Assembly (NCBI RefSeq): GCF_000955975.1
Contig: NZ_JYJF01000010.1
Location: 1-64,000 of the forward strand
Reading direction: 5' to 3'
Length of the DNA: 64,000 nucleotides
Source of the DNA: Saccharothrix sp. ST-888
GTDB taxonomy: Bacteria; Actinomycetota; Actinomycetes; Streptomycetales; Streptomycetaceae
The first letter of the stretch is position 1; the number at the start of each line of letters is the position of its first letter. Below the pieces are notes generated by a model. It was not told where the DNA came from, made no database searches, and saw only the letters and a list, made by a program, of their open reading frames with translations. The translations under genes and the position numbers were made by a program. Of this stretch, positions 17,639 to 26,269 are shown piece after piece.

Positions 17639-19054
17639 TCAGCCGACCGAACCCTCCATCTGCAGCTCGATCAGCCGGTTGAGCTCCAGCGCGTACTCCA
17701 TCGGCAGCTCACGGGCGATCGGCTCGACGAAACCGCGGACGATCATCGCCATCGCCTCGAACTCGGTCATGCCGCGGCTCATCAGGTAGAAGAGCTGGTC
17801 CTCGCTGACCTTGGAGACGGTCGCCTCGTGGCCCATCGACACGTCGTCCTCGCGGACGTCCACGTACGGGTAGGTGTCCGAGCGGGAGACGGTGTCGACC
17901 AGCAGCGCGTCGCAGAGCACGTTGGACTTGGCGCCCTTGGAGCCCTCGCCGATCTCGATCAGACCGCGGTACGAAGTCCGGCCACCGCCGCGCGCCACCG
18001 ACTTGGAGACGATGTTGGAGGAGGTGTTCGGCGCCATGTGGACCATCTTGGCGCCGGCGTCCTGGTGCTGGCCCTCGCCCGCGAACGCGATCGACAGGGT
18101 CTCGCCCTTGGCGTGCTCGCCCATCAGGTAGACGGCCGGGTACTTCATGGTGACCTTGGAGCCGATGTTGCCGTCGACCCACTCCATGGTCGCGCCCTCG
18201 TACGCCACGGCGCGCTTGGTGACCAGGTTGTAGACGTTGTTCGACCAGTTCTGGATGGTCGTGTAGCGGCAGCGGCCGCCCTTCTTGACGATGATCTCGA
18301 CCACGGCGCTGTGCAGCGAGTCCGAGGAGTAGATCGGCGCGGTGCAGCCCTCGACGTAGTGGACGTAGGCGTCCTCGTCGACGATGATCAGCGTCCGCTC
18401 GAACTGGCCCATGTTCTCGGTGTTGATCCGGAAGTAGGCCTGCAGCGGGATGTCGACGCGCACGCCCTTCGGCACGTAGATGAACGAACCGCCGGACCAC
18501 ACGGCCGTGTTCAGCGCGGCGAACTTGTTGTCACCGGCCGGGATGACGGTGCCGAAGTACTCCTTGAAGAGCTCCGGGTGCTCCTTCAGCGCGGTGTCGG
18601 TGTCCAGGAAGATGACGCCCTGCTCCTCCAGGTCCTCGCGGATCTGGTGGTAGACGACCTCGGACTCGTACTGCGCGGCGACACCGGCGACCAGGCGCTG
18701 CTTCTCCGCCTCCGGGATGCCCAGCTTGTCGTACGTCGCCTTGATGTCCGCGGGCAGGTCCTCCCAGGACTCGGCCTGCTTCTCGGTCGAGCGGACGAAG
18801 TACTTGATGTTGTCGAAGTCGATGCCGGACAGGTCGGAGCCCCAAGTCGGCATGGGCTTCTTGCCGAACAGCTTCAGGCCCTTGAGCCGCAGGTTGAGCA
18901 TCCACTCGGACTCGGACTTCTTCGCCGAGATGTCCCGGACGACGTCCTCGCTGAGCCCACGCTTGGCTTCGGCACCCGCGACATCCGGGTCCGCCCAGCC
19001 GTACTCGTAGGTGCCCAGGCCCTCGAGCTCCGGGTGCGAAACGGTGTCAGTCAT
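17639..19054 (-). CDS. sufB: SufB scaffold protein
   Basis: 471 aa and highly conserved. It runs from TYEYGWADPDVAGAEAKRGL through VHYVEGCTAPIYSSDSLHSA to SMGHEATVSKVSEDQLFYL. SufB is the core Fe-S scaffold subunit that receives sulfur. No intein interrupts it, unlike some mycobacterial sufB genes. The start overlaps the sufR stop (19051-19054), so the regulator and first structural gene are coupled. Confidence 0.97.
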   Translation of the reverse strand: MTDTVSHPELEGLGTYEYGWADPDVAGAEAKRGLSEDVVRDISAKKSESEWMLNLRLKGLKLFGKKPMPTWGSDLSGIDFDNIKYFVRSTEKQAESWEDLPADIKATYDKLGIPEAEKQRLVAGVAAQYESEVVYHQIREDLEEQGVIFLDTDTALKEHPELFKEYFGTVIPAGDNKFAALNTAVWSGGSFIYVPKGVRVDIPLQAYFRINTENMGQFERTLIIVDEDAYVHYVEGCTAPIYSSDSLHSAVVEIIVKKGGRCRYTTIQNWSNNVYNLVTKRAVAYEGATMEWVDGNIGSKVTMKYPAVYLMGEHAKGETLSIAFAGEGQHQDAGAKMVHMAPNTSSNIVSKSVARGGGRTSYRGLIEIGEGSKGAKSNVLCDALLVDTVSRSDTYPYVDVREDDVSMGHEATVSKVSEDQLFYLMSRGMTEFEAMAMIVRGFVEPIARELPMEYALELNRLIELQMEGSVG

Positions 19055-19908
19055 GCGAGGTTCCTCCGCGCGGACGCTGAATTCTGATCGGTAGACGTAG
19101 ACGTACCGGCAGTCGGCACGGCATCGGGCGCCTGGCGTGGGCCGGGCGACGATGCGGCACCGGGTGCCGGCACATAGGTGGTGCAGACCCCGTCGCCGTG
19201 GGCGATGGTGGCCAGCCGTTGCACGTGGGTGCCCAGCAACTGGGAGAAGACCTCGGTCTCCGCCTCGCAGAGCTGGGGGAACTGCTCGGCGATGTGCGCG
19301 ACCGGGCAGTGGTGCTGGCAGAGCTGGGCTCCCGCCGGAGCCTTCGCGGCAGCGGGGGACGGCACTCGCCGCACGGTGGCAGCGTACCCGTCGGCACTCA
19401 GCGCCTGGGCGAGAGCCTCGGTGCGCTCCTCGGGCCCGGCCTGGCCGAGCACGGTGAGGTACTTCTGGCCCTGCTTGCCGAACCGGGCGCGGGCGAAGGC
19501 GGCGACCGCCTCCTCGCCGGCCTTTCCGCCGCCCACCGCGTCGGAGATCCAGCGCAGGGCGTCGGCGGCCAGCTGGTCGTACGCCTGGTAGAAGGCGTCC
19601 CGGCCGGACTCGGTGAGGACGAACACCTTGGCGGGGCGGCCCCGGCCCCGGTTGCCGTAGACCCGCTGTTCGCGGGATTCGACCAGACCGGTGGCGAGCA
19701 GCCCGTCGAGGTGGCGGCGGACGGCCGCGGTGGTCAGCTGAAGCCGGCTGGCCAGGTCGGCGGCGGAGGAGGGCCCGTGGTCGAGGATCGACCGGGCCAC
19801 CCGGTCCCGGGTGGCGCGGTGGCCGTCCAGCAGGACCTCGGTCGCCGTCGCGGGCACGGCACAGCCGGGGGCCGACTCGGCCTCCTGCTGATCAACCTGC
19901 TCGCGCAT
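19051..19908 (-). CDS. sufR: SufR-type Fe-S transcriptional regulator
   Basis: 285 aa. The N-terminal winged helix (about residues 25-90: VARSILDHGPSSAADLASRLQLTTAAVRRHLDGL) is followed by a ligand domain with the cysteine set LCQHHCPVAHIAEQFPQLC, the place where SufR proteins bind an Fe-S cluster. It represses the suf operon when clusters are abundant. ATG 19908 is chosen, and GTG 19917 (VKNMREQ) is an alternative. A longer frame to 19965 would put the operator repeat inside the coding sequence, so it is disfavoured. There is no Shine-Dalgarno before either start, so a leaderless message is likely. Confidence 0.93.
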   Translation of the reverse strand: MREQVDQQEAESAPGCAVPATATEVLLDGHRATRDRVARSILDHGPSSAADLASRLQLTTAAVRRHLDGLLATGLVESREQRVYGNRGRGRPAKVFVLTESGRDAFYQAYDQLAADALRWISDAVGGGKAGEEAVAAFARARFGKQGQKYLTVLGQAGPEERTEALAQALSADGYAATVRRVPSPAAAKAPAGAQLCQHHCPVAHIAEQFPQLCEAETEVFSQLLGTHVQRLATIAHGDGVCTTYVPAPGAASSPGPRQAPDAVPTAGTSTSTDQNSASARRNLA

Positions 19909-19916
19909 GTTTTTCA

Positions 19917-19930
19917 CAACACGATTGTTG
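19917..19930 (-). promoter_or_regulatory. Candidate SufR operator CAAC-N6-GTTG
   Basis: CAAC ACGATT GTTG sits 8 bp upstream of the chosen sufR ATG. It matches exactly the inverted repeat described for the cyanobacterial SufR repressor (CAAC-N6-GTTG). The next-but-one flanking bases are also symmetrical (C at 19915, G at 19932). The position overlaps the expected transcription start of the operon and fits autorepression. Confidence 0.7.
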
Positions 19931-20072
19931 CGTAATTCCTTCCTCGGAGACAAGCCGTGATCCACGCCTCATCCATGGCATCCATCACGCAGGCAAGCCT
20001 TACCTGACCTGCGAAAACGATCACGGCACGCGGTGTCGGGCCGCCTCCGGCGGTCCTCTTACACTCGCCGGT

Positions 20073-20999
20073 ATGCAGAACGAACCGGCTGTCGCGGTGA
20101 CCGGGCTGGTCAAGCGGTACGGCGACAAGACCGCCGTGGACGGCCTCGACCTGACCGTCCCGCGCGGCGCGATCACCGCCGTGCTCGGCCCCAACGGCGC
20201 GGGCAAGACCACCACCATCGAGACCTGCGAGGGCTACCGCCGCCCCGACGCCGGCGCCGTCCGCGTGCTCGGCCTCGACCCGATCGCCGACGCCCGGCAG
20301 CTGCGCCCCAGGGTCGGCGTGATGCTCCAGGCCGGCGGCGTCTACGCGGGCGCCCGCGCCGTCGAGATGCTGCGGCACACCGCCAGGCTGCACGCCGATC
20401 CGCTGGACGTGGACGCCCTGGTCGAGCGCCTGGGCCTCGGCTCCTGCGGCCGCACCAGCTACCGCCGCCTCTCCGGCGGCCAGCAGCAGCGCCTGGCGCT
20501 GGCGATGGCCGTGGTCGGCCGCCCCGAACTGGTCTTCCTGGACGAGCCCACCGCCGGGCTCGACCCGCAGGCCCGGCGCGCCACCTGGGACCTGGTCCGC
20601 GAACTGAAGCGCGACGGCGTGACCGTGATCGTCACCACCCACCACATGGACGAGGCCGAGGAGCTCGCCGACCAGGTCGCCGTCGTCGACCGCGGCCGGG
20701 TGATCGCCACCGGCAGCCCGGCGGAGCTCCGCGGCCCCGAGGGCGAGAGCAGCCTGCGCTTCGAGGCTCCCGCCGGGCTCGACCTCGCCGCCCTGCGCAA
20801 ACTCCTGCCGGAGGGCGTCGCGGCCGACGAGATCAGCCCCGGCCGCTACCGGGTCGAGGCCAAGCTCGGCCCCGAGGTGCTCTCGGCCATCACCGAATGG
20901 TGCGCCCTGGCCGGTGCCGCCCCCGAACGGCTCACGGTGCAGCTGCGCAGCCTCGAAGACGTCTTCCTCGACCTGACCGGACGGGACCTGCGCTCATGA
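20073..20999 (+). CDS. ABC transporter ATP-binding protein
   Basis: 308 aa. Walker A is GPNGAGKTTT near residue 38, the signature is RLSGGQQQRLALAMA, Walker B is LVFLDEPTAGLD, and the H-loop is VTTHHMDEAEE. The C-terminal 80 residues match DrrA/CcmA-type drug-export ATPases. TACACT ends 7 nt before the ATG, suggesting a leaderless transcript. Its stop overlaps the permease start (ATGA). It is divergent from sufR across 164 bp. Confidence 0.93.
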   Translation: MQNEPAVAVTGLVKRYGDKTAVDGLDLTVPRGAITAVLGPNGAGKTTTIETCEGYRRPDAGAVRVLGLDPIADARQLRPRVGVMLQAGGVYAGARAVEMLRHTARLHADPLDVDALVERLGLGSCGRTSYRRLSGGQQQRLALAMAVVGRPELVFLDEPTAGLDPQARRATWDLVRELKRDGVTVIVTTHHMDEAEELADQVAVVDRGRVIATGSPAELRGPEGESSLRFEAPAGLDLAALRKLLPEGVAADEISPGRYRVEAKLGPEVLSAITEWCALAGAAPERLTVQLRSLEDVFLDLTGRDLRS

Positions 21000-21763
21000 C
21001 CACCTCCTACTCCCCCGCCCCGGGCGCCGCACCGGTCGGCCGGATGCTGCTGGCGCAGACCGCCTTCGAGACGAAGATGCTGCTGCGCAACGGCGAACAG
21101 CTGCTGCTCACCGTGGTGATCCCGACCGTGCTGCTGGTGCTGTTCAGCGCCGTGGACGTGGTCTCGGTGGACGGACCCGGCAGACGGGTGGACTTCCTGG
21201 CACCCGGCCTGCTGGCCCTCGCCGTGATGTCCACCGCCTTCACCGGCCAGGCCATCGGCACCGGCTTCGAGCGCCGCTACGGCGTCCTCAAGCGGCTCGG
21301 CGCCTCCCCGCTGCCGCGCTGGGCACTGCTGACCGCCAAGACCGGCTGCGTCCTGATCACCGAGATCCTCCAGGTCCTGCTCCTCTCGGCGATCGCCCTC
21401 GCCCTCGGCTGGTCCCCGCACGGCAACCCGCTGGCCGTGGCCGGCCTGCTGGTGCTGGGCACCGCCGCCTTCTCCGGCCTCGGCCTGCTGATGGCGGGCA
21501 CCCTGCGGGCGGAGGCCACGCTGGCCGCGGCCAACCTGGTGTTCATCCTGCTGCTGCTGGCGGGCGGCGTGGTGGTCCCGCTCAGCAAGTTCCCGTCCGC
21601 CGTCCGGTCGGCCCTGGAGCTGCTCCCGATCAGCGCCCTCTCCGACGGCCTGCGCTCGGTCCTCCAGTACGGCTCCGGCATCCCCTGGTCCGACCTGGGC
21701 ATCCTCGCCGTCTGGGCCGTCCTGGGCCTCGGCGCGGCGGCCCGCTTCTTCCGCTGGGAGTAG
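20996..21763 (+). CDS. ABC-2 type transporter permease
   Basis: 255-aa membrane protein with about six hydrophobic segments, including LLLTVVIPTVLLVLFSAVDV, LLALAVMSTAFTGQAIGTG and a C-terminal ILAVWAVLGLGAAARFF. It is the partner of the preceding ATPase, coupled by a 4-bp overlap. The pair resembles small-molecule exporters. The substrate is unknown. Confidence 0.92.
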   Translation: MTTSYSPAPGAAPVGRMLLAQTAFETKMLLRNGEQLLLTVVIPTVLLVLFSAVDVVSVDGPGRRVDFLAPGLLALAVMSTAFTGQAIGTGFERRYGVLKRLGASPLPRWALLTAKTGCVLITEILQVLLLSAIALALGWSPHGNPLAVAGLLVLGTAAFSGLGLLMAGTLRAEATLAAANLVFILLLLAGGVVVPLSKFPSAVRSALELLPISALSDGLRSVLQYGSGIPWSDLGILAVWAVLGLGAAARFFRWE

Positions 21764-21788
21764 CACCGTCGAGGGGTGACCAGTCAGG

Positions 21789-21919
21789 GGCGCGGGGAAC
21801 TGCGCGAATCGGAAGGGCACTTCGCGCAGCTGAACCCGATCGGACAGTTGCACGTGCAACTCGCTCGATCGGGTTGAGGTGCGGCCCCGTGCCTTCCGCC
21901 CCGCGCAGTTCCCCACGCC
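21789..21919. repeat. Nested inverted repeats in the gap after the ABC permease
   Basis: The outer arms 21789-21806 and 21902-21919 pair over 18 bp with one mismatch. Inside are a second stem, 21833-21842/21866-21875 (10 bp, perfect), and a central 14-bp palindrome, 21847-21860. A competing stem CTGCGCGAA/TTCGCGCAG (21800-21808/21821-21829) is also possible. It could terminate the ABC transcript, but it is far larger than needed for that. Confidence 0.75.
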
Positions 21920-21974
21920 GCTGAGTGGTGATCCGAGTGCCCTGGATGCGCTCGCTCTTCTCTATCGTGGGTAC

Positions 21975-22616
21975 GTGACCTTTCATGGCTGGCCGGCCGA
22001 GGCGCTCGAGTTCTACGAGCACCTGGAAGCCGACAACTCCAGGACCTTCTGGGACGCGCACCGCCCCACGTACGAGGAGCACGTCCGCGCCCCGATGGCC
22101 GATCTGCTGGACGAGCTGGAGGACGAGTTCGGCCCCGGCAAGATCTTCCGGCCCAACCGCGACGTCCGGTTCAGCGCCGACAAGTCGCCGTACAAGACCC
22201 ACATCGGCGGATACCTGCGCGCCGGCGGCTACATCCAGCTCTCCGCCGACGGCCTGGCCTGCGGCAACGGCATGTACCAGCTCGCCTCCGACCAGCTGGC
22301 CCGCTACCGCACCGCCGTTGCCGAGGACATCACCGGCGCCGAACTGGAACGCGTCATCGCCGAGGTCGAGCAGGCCGGCCCCGGCGTGCACGGCCGGGAC
22401 GCCCTGAAGACCGCGCCGCGCGGCTACCCGAAGGACCACCCCCGGATCGAACTCCTCCGCTACAAGGGCCTGGTCGCCTGGCAGGAGTGGGAACCGGCCG
22501 CCTGGCTCGGCACCCGCACCGCCGTCGAGCGGATCACCGCCTTCCTGCGCGCCTCCCGGCCCCTGAAGGACTGGCTCGACCACCACGTCGGCCCGAGCGA
22601 GCTCCCCGAGCGGTAG
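21975..22616 (+). CDS. DUF2461-family protein
   Basis: 213 aa. The family hallmarks are present: LEADNSRTFWDAHRPTYEE near residue 17, then RDVRFSADKSPYKTHIGGYL and DHPRIELLRYKGLVAWQEW. The biochemical role of DUF2461 is not known to me. The start is GTG 21975, and TATCGT 7 nt upstream could be the -10 box of a leaderless message. Confidence 0.88.
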   Translation: MTFHGWPAEALEFYEHLEADNSRTFWDAHRPTYEEHVRAPMADLLDELEDEFGPGKIFRPNRDVRFSADKSPYKTHIGGYLRAGGYIQLSADGLACGNGMYQLASDQLARYRTAVAEDITGAELERVIAEVEQAGPGVHGRDALKTAPRGYPKDHPRIELLRYKGLVAWQEWEPAAWLGTRTAVERITAFLRASRPLKDWLDHHVGPSELPER

Positions 22617-22621
22617 TTCGG

Positions 22622-22711
22622 TCAGTGGCGGCGCGACCGGCGGCGGGTGGCGAACAGCAGTCCGCCAGCGCCAACGGTCCCGCCGTGCCGCATCCGCCGC
22701 TGTCCCGCCAT
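22622..22711 (-). CDS. Possible 29-aa basic peptide
   Basis: ATG 22711 is preceded by GGGAGGGA at about 8 nt. The product begins MAGQRRMRHGG, has a short Gly/Ala/Leu stretch and ends TRRRSRRH. It is convergent with the DUF2461 gene. The good ribosome-binding site is the only real support, and it may be chance in GC-rich DNA. Confidence 0.25.
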   Translation of the reverse strand: MAGQRRMRHGGTVGAGGLLFATRRRSRRH

Positions 22712-23279
22712 GCCCGTGTTCCCTCCCGAACGACCTTGCCATGGACGGGCGTTGACAGTTCCGACCACCCGGAGCCAGGGCCTGCGGTGGGGCGCTCTAC
22801 CGGTCCGGGCGCACGGTGCCACCCCGTCGGACTCCGAATGTCCGTGGGCCAACAGCCCACCGCAGCAAGGGACTCCGGCACCTGCGACAACAGAGAACGT
22901 GACCGGGCGGTGTGCATGCACGTCGCCCGGGCACGTCACCGGGCCCTGCGGCCCGCCGTCGGGGAGGGTGATCGGCTGCCGCCTCCGCTGTCTTCGGCCG
23001 TGACCGTGGCGCTGGCGGAGGGGCGGCCGAGGTCGGCGCGGCCGAGGCAGCACGCACGTGTCGGCGAACCCGGCCGCGAAGTCGATCGGGGACGAGCCCG
23101 CAGGGGCCGCCCCGGTACGCGCCTCCGGACGCCCAGAGCCTACCTGCTCCCCGGCGTGGGCACCGTTGCCGTGCATCACCTCGGCGCCCCGCCCCGGTCC
23201 GGCCGCGGCCCGGATCGGCCCGCGCCGCCAGGTGCGGCCCCGCACCAAGATCCGGCATAAGCCGACCTAGGATGAACGG
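22712..23279. other. Gene-poor region upstream of ctaA
   Basis: About 570 bp without a convincing gene. It holds a small hairpin region around 22898-22945 (CCGGGCG/CGCCCGG flanking a GTGCATGCAC palindrome) and, at its right end, the ctaA promoter. The open frames here have no recognisable product. Confidence 0.5.
23268..23273 (+). promoter_or_regulatory. -10 box of a likely leaderless ctaA promoter
   Basis: TAGGAT ends 6 nt before the GTG start of ctaA, the spacing expected when transcription begins at the start codon. No Shine-Dalgarno is present. Confidence 0.55.
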
Positions 23280-24248
23280 GTGCGTACCCCCTCCTCCCTC
23301 CTCGCCGACCGCTGGCAGCCGTCCGCCGAGACCGTTCGCCGGGCCGCGCTCGCCGCGCTGGTGATGAGCGTAGTGATCGTGCTCACCGGCGGCGCCGTCC
23401 GGCTGACCGCCTCCGGCCTCGGCTGCACCACCTGGCCACGCTGCACCGGCGAGAGCCTGACGCCGACGCCCCAGATGGGCGTGCACGGCATCATCGAGTT
23501 CACCAACCGGATGCTCACCTACGTGCTGTGCGCGGCGATCGCCTGGGCCACCCTGGCCGCCCGCTGCCACCGCCCGTGGCGGCGCAGCCTCACCAGGCTC
23601 GGCTGGGCCCAGTTCTGGCTGGTGATGAGCAACGCCGTGATCGGCGGCATCACCGTGCTGACCGGCCTCAACCCGTACATCGTCGCGGTCCACATGGTCG
23701 CCGCGATGGGACTGGTCTGGGTCGCCCTGCTGATGTGGGAGCGCGGCAAGGAGGGCGACGGCGCCCCGCAGCAGCTGGCCTCCCAGCCGCTGGTGCGGCT
23801 CTCCCAGGCGATGGTGGCGGTGATCGGCCTGCTGGTGCTGGTCGGCACGGTGGTGACGGGAGCCGGCCACCACCCGGGCTCCTCCAGCGACGGCGGCAAG
23901 CCGGTGGACCGGATCCCGATCGACTACGACCGGCTCGTCCAGGCCCATGCCGACCTGGTGTTCCTCTCGGTCGGCCTGGTGATCGCCACGGTGTTCGTCT
24001 TCGCCGCGGTGAAGGCTCCGCCGGCGGCCCGCACCCGGGTCCGCGAGCTGCTGGTCCTGCTGCTCGCCCAGGGCCTGCTCGGCTTCGTCCAGTACTTCAC
24101 CGACGCACCCGAGGTCATGGTCGGCCTGCACATGCTGGGCGCCGCCCTGGTGTGGGCCGCCGTCCTGCGCGTCCCGCTCGCCCTGCGCACCCGCGCCGGC
24201 GAGCCGGTCCCGGCCGCCCCGGCCGAGAAGACCCTCCAGGCCGCCTGA
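23280..24248 (+). CDS. ctaA: Heme A synthase (COX15/CtaA family)
   Basis: 322-aa polytopic membrane protein that converts heme O to heme A for cytochrome aa3 oxidase. It has about eight hydrophobic segments. Family features include GGAVRLTASGLGCTTWPRCTGES near residue 38 and conserved His residues in HGIIEFTNRM, AVHMVAAMGL and VGLHMLGAAL. The cysteine pair in GLGCTTWPRC is typical of Gram-positive CtaA. The next enzyme upstream in the pathway, CtaB, is encoded 0.6 kb away on the other strand. Confidence 0.93.
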   Translation: MRTPSSLLADRWQPSAETVRRAALAALVMSVVIVLTGGAVRLTASGLGCTTWPRCTGESLTPTPQMGVHGIIEFTNRMLTYVLCAAIAWATLAARCHRPWRRSLTRLGWAQFWLVMSNAVIGGITVLTGLNPYIVAVHMVAAMGLVWVALLMWERGKEGDGAPQQLASQPLVRLSQAMVAVIGLLVLVGTVVTGAGHHPGSSSDGGKPVDRIPIDYDRLVQAHADLVFLSVGLVIATVFVFAAVKAPPAARTRVRELLVLLLAQGLLGFVQYFTDAPEVMVGLHMLGAALVWAAVLRVPLALRTRAGEPVPAAPAEKTLQAA

Positions 24249-24282
24249 GCAAGAAGAGCACGAAGAGCAGAAGAGACGCGCC

Positions 24283-24325
24283 AGGGGCGCGGGGACCGCG
24301 CTTTCGCGCAGGTCCCCGCGCCCCT
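24283..24325. terminator. 15-bp perfect hairpin after ctaA
   Basis: 24283-24297 is the reverse complement of 24311-24325, with a GC-rich loop. It lies between convergent genes. The arm AGGGGCGCGGGGA recurs in other hairpins of this window. Confidence 0.85.
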
Positions 24326-24358
24326 GTGTGCTCTGCCGGGCTTCCCGGCGGGGGAGCT

Positions 24359-24697
24359 TCAGCCGCCGAGCTGGATCCCGGCCATCCGCTTCCACTCGTA
24401 CGCGCCGGTCTTCACCTTGAGCCCCAGCTCGCCCTCGAAGCTGTCGTGCAGCGTCAGCCCGGACAGTTCGGCGGCCCGGCGGCCGATGGCGTAGGTCGGG
24501 GCGACCTGGTCGCCCCACGCGCCGTCCGCGCCGACCAGGACGATCCGGGTGGCGGTCCGGCCGACGTACTCGACCACGCCCTCGGCGCTGCCGCCGTGCT
24601 GCCGGGCGAAGCTGTCGATGTGCTTGGCGATGCGCTTGGCGCGGCGCTCGGCGCGCGCGTCCTGCGGGGCGGTGGTGACGGTCTCTGCGCTGCTCAT
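24359..24697 (-). CDS. Conserved actinobacterial hypothetical protein
   Basis: 112 aa. The basic N-terminal helix (RAERRAKRIAKHIDSFARQHGG) is followed by a compact alternating-strand domain ending in GAYEWKRMAGIQLGG. It has no membrane segment. It lies between ctaA and ctaB but shares no recognised feature with heme enzymes. The start is ATG 24697. Function unknown. Confidence 0.75.
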   Translation of the reverse strand: MSSAETVTTAPQDARAERRAKRIAKHIDSFARQHGGSAEGVVEYVGRTATRIVLVGADGAWGDQVAPTYAIGRRAAELSGLTLHDSFEGELGLKVKTGAYEWKRMAGIQLGG

Positions 24698-24849
24698 GCC
24701 CGCATGCTACCGACCGGTAGTCGGACTGGCGACGGGAGCGCCGTGTGCGGCGGGCCACACGCCCCACCGTCCTCCCGCCGACACCCCCGGCGGCACCGGC
24801 GGCACCGGCGGCATCTGACGGAGAACCTCCGGCCATCTGACACAGAAAA

Positions 24850-24871
24850 GCCCGACCTGGGCAGGTCGGGC
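24850..24871 (-). terminator. Terminator of ctaB
   Basis: A 9-bp perfect stem (24850-24858/24863-24871), followed on the minus strand by CTTTTCTGTG. It lies 17 bp past the ctaB stop and is a classic intrinsic terminator. Confidence 0.85.
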
Positions 24872-24887
24872 CTTTCCGGAGGGTCGA

Positions 24888-25832
24888 TCAGAGGAACGGA
24901 TCCACCGCGACGACTACGAAGAGTAGTGAGAGATAGGTGATGGACCAGTGGAAGAGCCGCATCTCCTTCAGCGCCGCTCCCACGATCCCGGCCTTGGCCC
25001 GGGCGTACAGGCCGTGCGCCTCCTTGAGCCAGAAGGCACCGAGCACCACCGCCGCGACCGGGTAGAGCAGCGTGGTGTGCGCCAGCGGCCACAGGGCCAG
25101 CGAGACGGCCACCATCACCCAGGAGTAGATGACGATCTGCCTGGCCACCGCCAGGTTGCCCTTGAGCACCGGGAGCATCGGCACCCCGGCCCGCTCGTAG
25201 TCCTCACGGACCTTCATCGAGAGCGGCCAGTAGTGCGGCGGCGTCCAGAAGAAGATCACCAGGAAGAGCACCAGCGCCGACCAGGACAGCGAGTCGGTCA
25301 CCGCCGCCCAGCCGACGAAGACCGGCATGCAGCCCGCGATACCGCCCCAGACGATGTTCTGGGTGGTGCGCCGCTTCAGGCCGAGCGTGTAGACGAAGAC
25401 GTAGAACAGCAGAGCGGACAGCGCCAGCCCGGCGGACAGCCAGTTCACCAGCAGTCCGAGGAAGAGCGTGGAGCCGACCGCCAGCGCGATGCCGAAGACC
25501 AGCGCCTCGCGCGGCGACACCATCCCGGTGACGATCGGGCGGCGCTCGGTCCGGGACATCACCGCGTCGATGTCGCGGTCGATGTACATGTTGAGCGCGT
25601 TGGCGCCACCGGCCGACAGATAGCCGCCGACCACGACATACAGGACCAGCAGCAGGTTGGGCACCCCACGCTGCGCCAGGAACATCACCGGGACGGTGCT
25701 CATCAGCAGCAGCTCGATGATCCGAGGCTTGGTCAGTGCGACGAATGCCCCTACGCGGGCCCCGAACGGCCGGCGCGCAGGGCTCGCCCCGACCGCCCCG
25801 GCAGGGCGGCTCTCGACGGCGGTCACGAACAC
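24888..25832 (-). CDS. ctaB: Protoheme IX farnesyltransferase (heme O synthase)
   Basis: 314-aa UbiA-family membrane prenyltransferase that adds farnesyl to heme B, giving heme O. The Asp-rich motif NMYIDRDIDAVMSRTERRP is near residue 108. The second conserved region is FFWTPPHYWPLSMKVREDYERAGVPMLP. It has eight to nine membrane segments. GTG 25832 (MFVTAVESR) or the GTG two codons later is the start, as the ribosome-binding site is weak. It is divergent from transketolase. Confidence 0.94.
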   Translation of the reverse strand: MFVTAVESRPAGAVGASPARRPFGARVGAFVALTKPRIIELLLMSTVPVMFLAQRGVPNLLLVLYVVVGGYLSAGGANALNMYIDRDIDAVMSRTERRPIVTGMVSPREALVFGIALAVGSTLFLGLLVNWLSAGLALSALLFYVFVYTLGLKRRTTQNIVWGGIAGCMPVFVGWAAVTDSLSWSALVLFLVIFFWTPPHYWPLSMKVREDYERAGVPMLPVLKGNLAVARQIVIYSWVMVAVSLALWPLAHTTLLYPVAAVVLGAFWLKEAHGLYARAKAGIVGAALKEMRLFHWSITYLSLLFVVVAVDPFL

Positions 25833-26269
25833 CCCAACTCAAGATGAATCTTCACAGGCGCCCTTGGGACCGCTTGGTTGCCGTCACGACCGCGCTGCGC
25901 GTACCACGCCACCTTAGACGCTCCATATCTCCGCACCGGCCTCGGGGTACCCCGGCGAGGCGCACGCGCACACCGCCGGGTGAACCCCCGCAAACCGCCC
26001 GCTCGCCCGTCTTGTCCTGTGGACGCGCAAAGCCGACCGATCCGGGTCAGGGTAGGACAAGGTGTGTGCGGCCTCCTCCGGGAATCGCGGCCACGAACTC
26101 CTGGTTGTCCCGGCACGCAGGGTGAGGCCCGCTCTGGCGGTAGGCTCGCACAGAGAAGCGGGATCAACCCTCCGTGACCGGCACCTAAATAACGTCAGGC
26201 CCACAATGACGTGGCCGACCGGTCCCTCACGGGGTCACTCTTCATTTATGGAAGGAGCCCTGACTCAGG
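25833..26269. other. Intergenic region between ctaB and tkt
   Basis: 437 bp holding the two divergent promoters. A palindrome-rich spot at 25939-25961 has GGGGTACCCC at its centre. TAAGGT (minus strand, 25916-25911) and TAGGCT (plus strand, 26141-26146) are possible -10 boxes for ctaB and tkt. I see no gene. Confidence 0.45.

Noticed and set aside
19909..19965. Longer SufR N-terminus starting at 19965
   Set aside because: It would place the CAAC-N6-GTTG operator inside the gene, and the extra residues match no family feature.
22898..22945. Hairpin with GTGCATGCAC centre as a riboswitch or RNA gene
   Set aside because: Simple GC-rich symmetry only; no conserved RNA class recognised.
24789..24815. 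Short tandem GGCGGCACC-type repeat
   Set aside because: Only three 9-bp copies in GC-rich non-coding DNA, with no sign of function.
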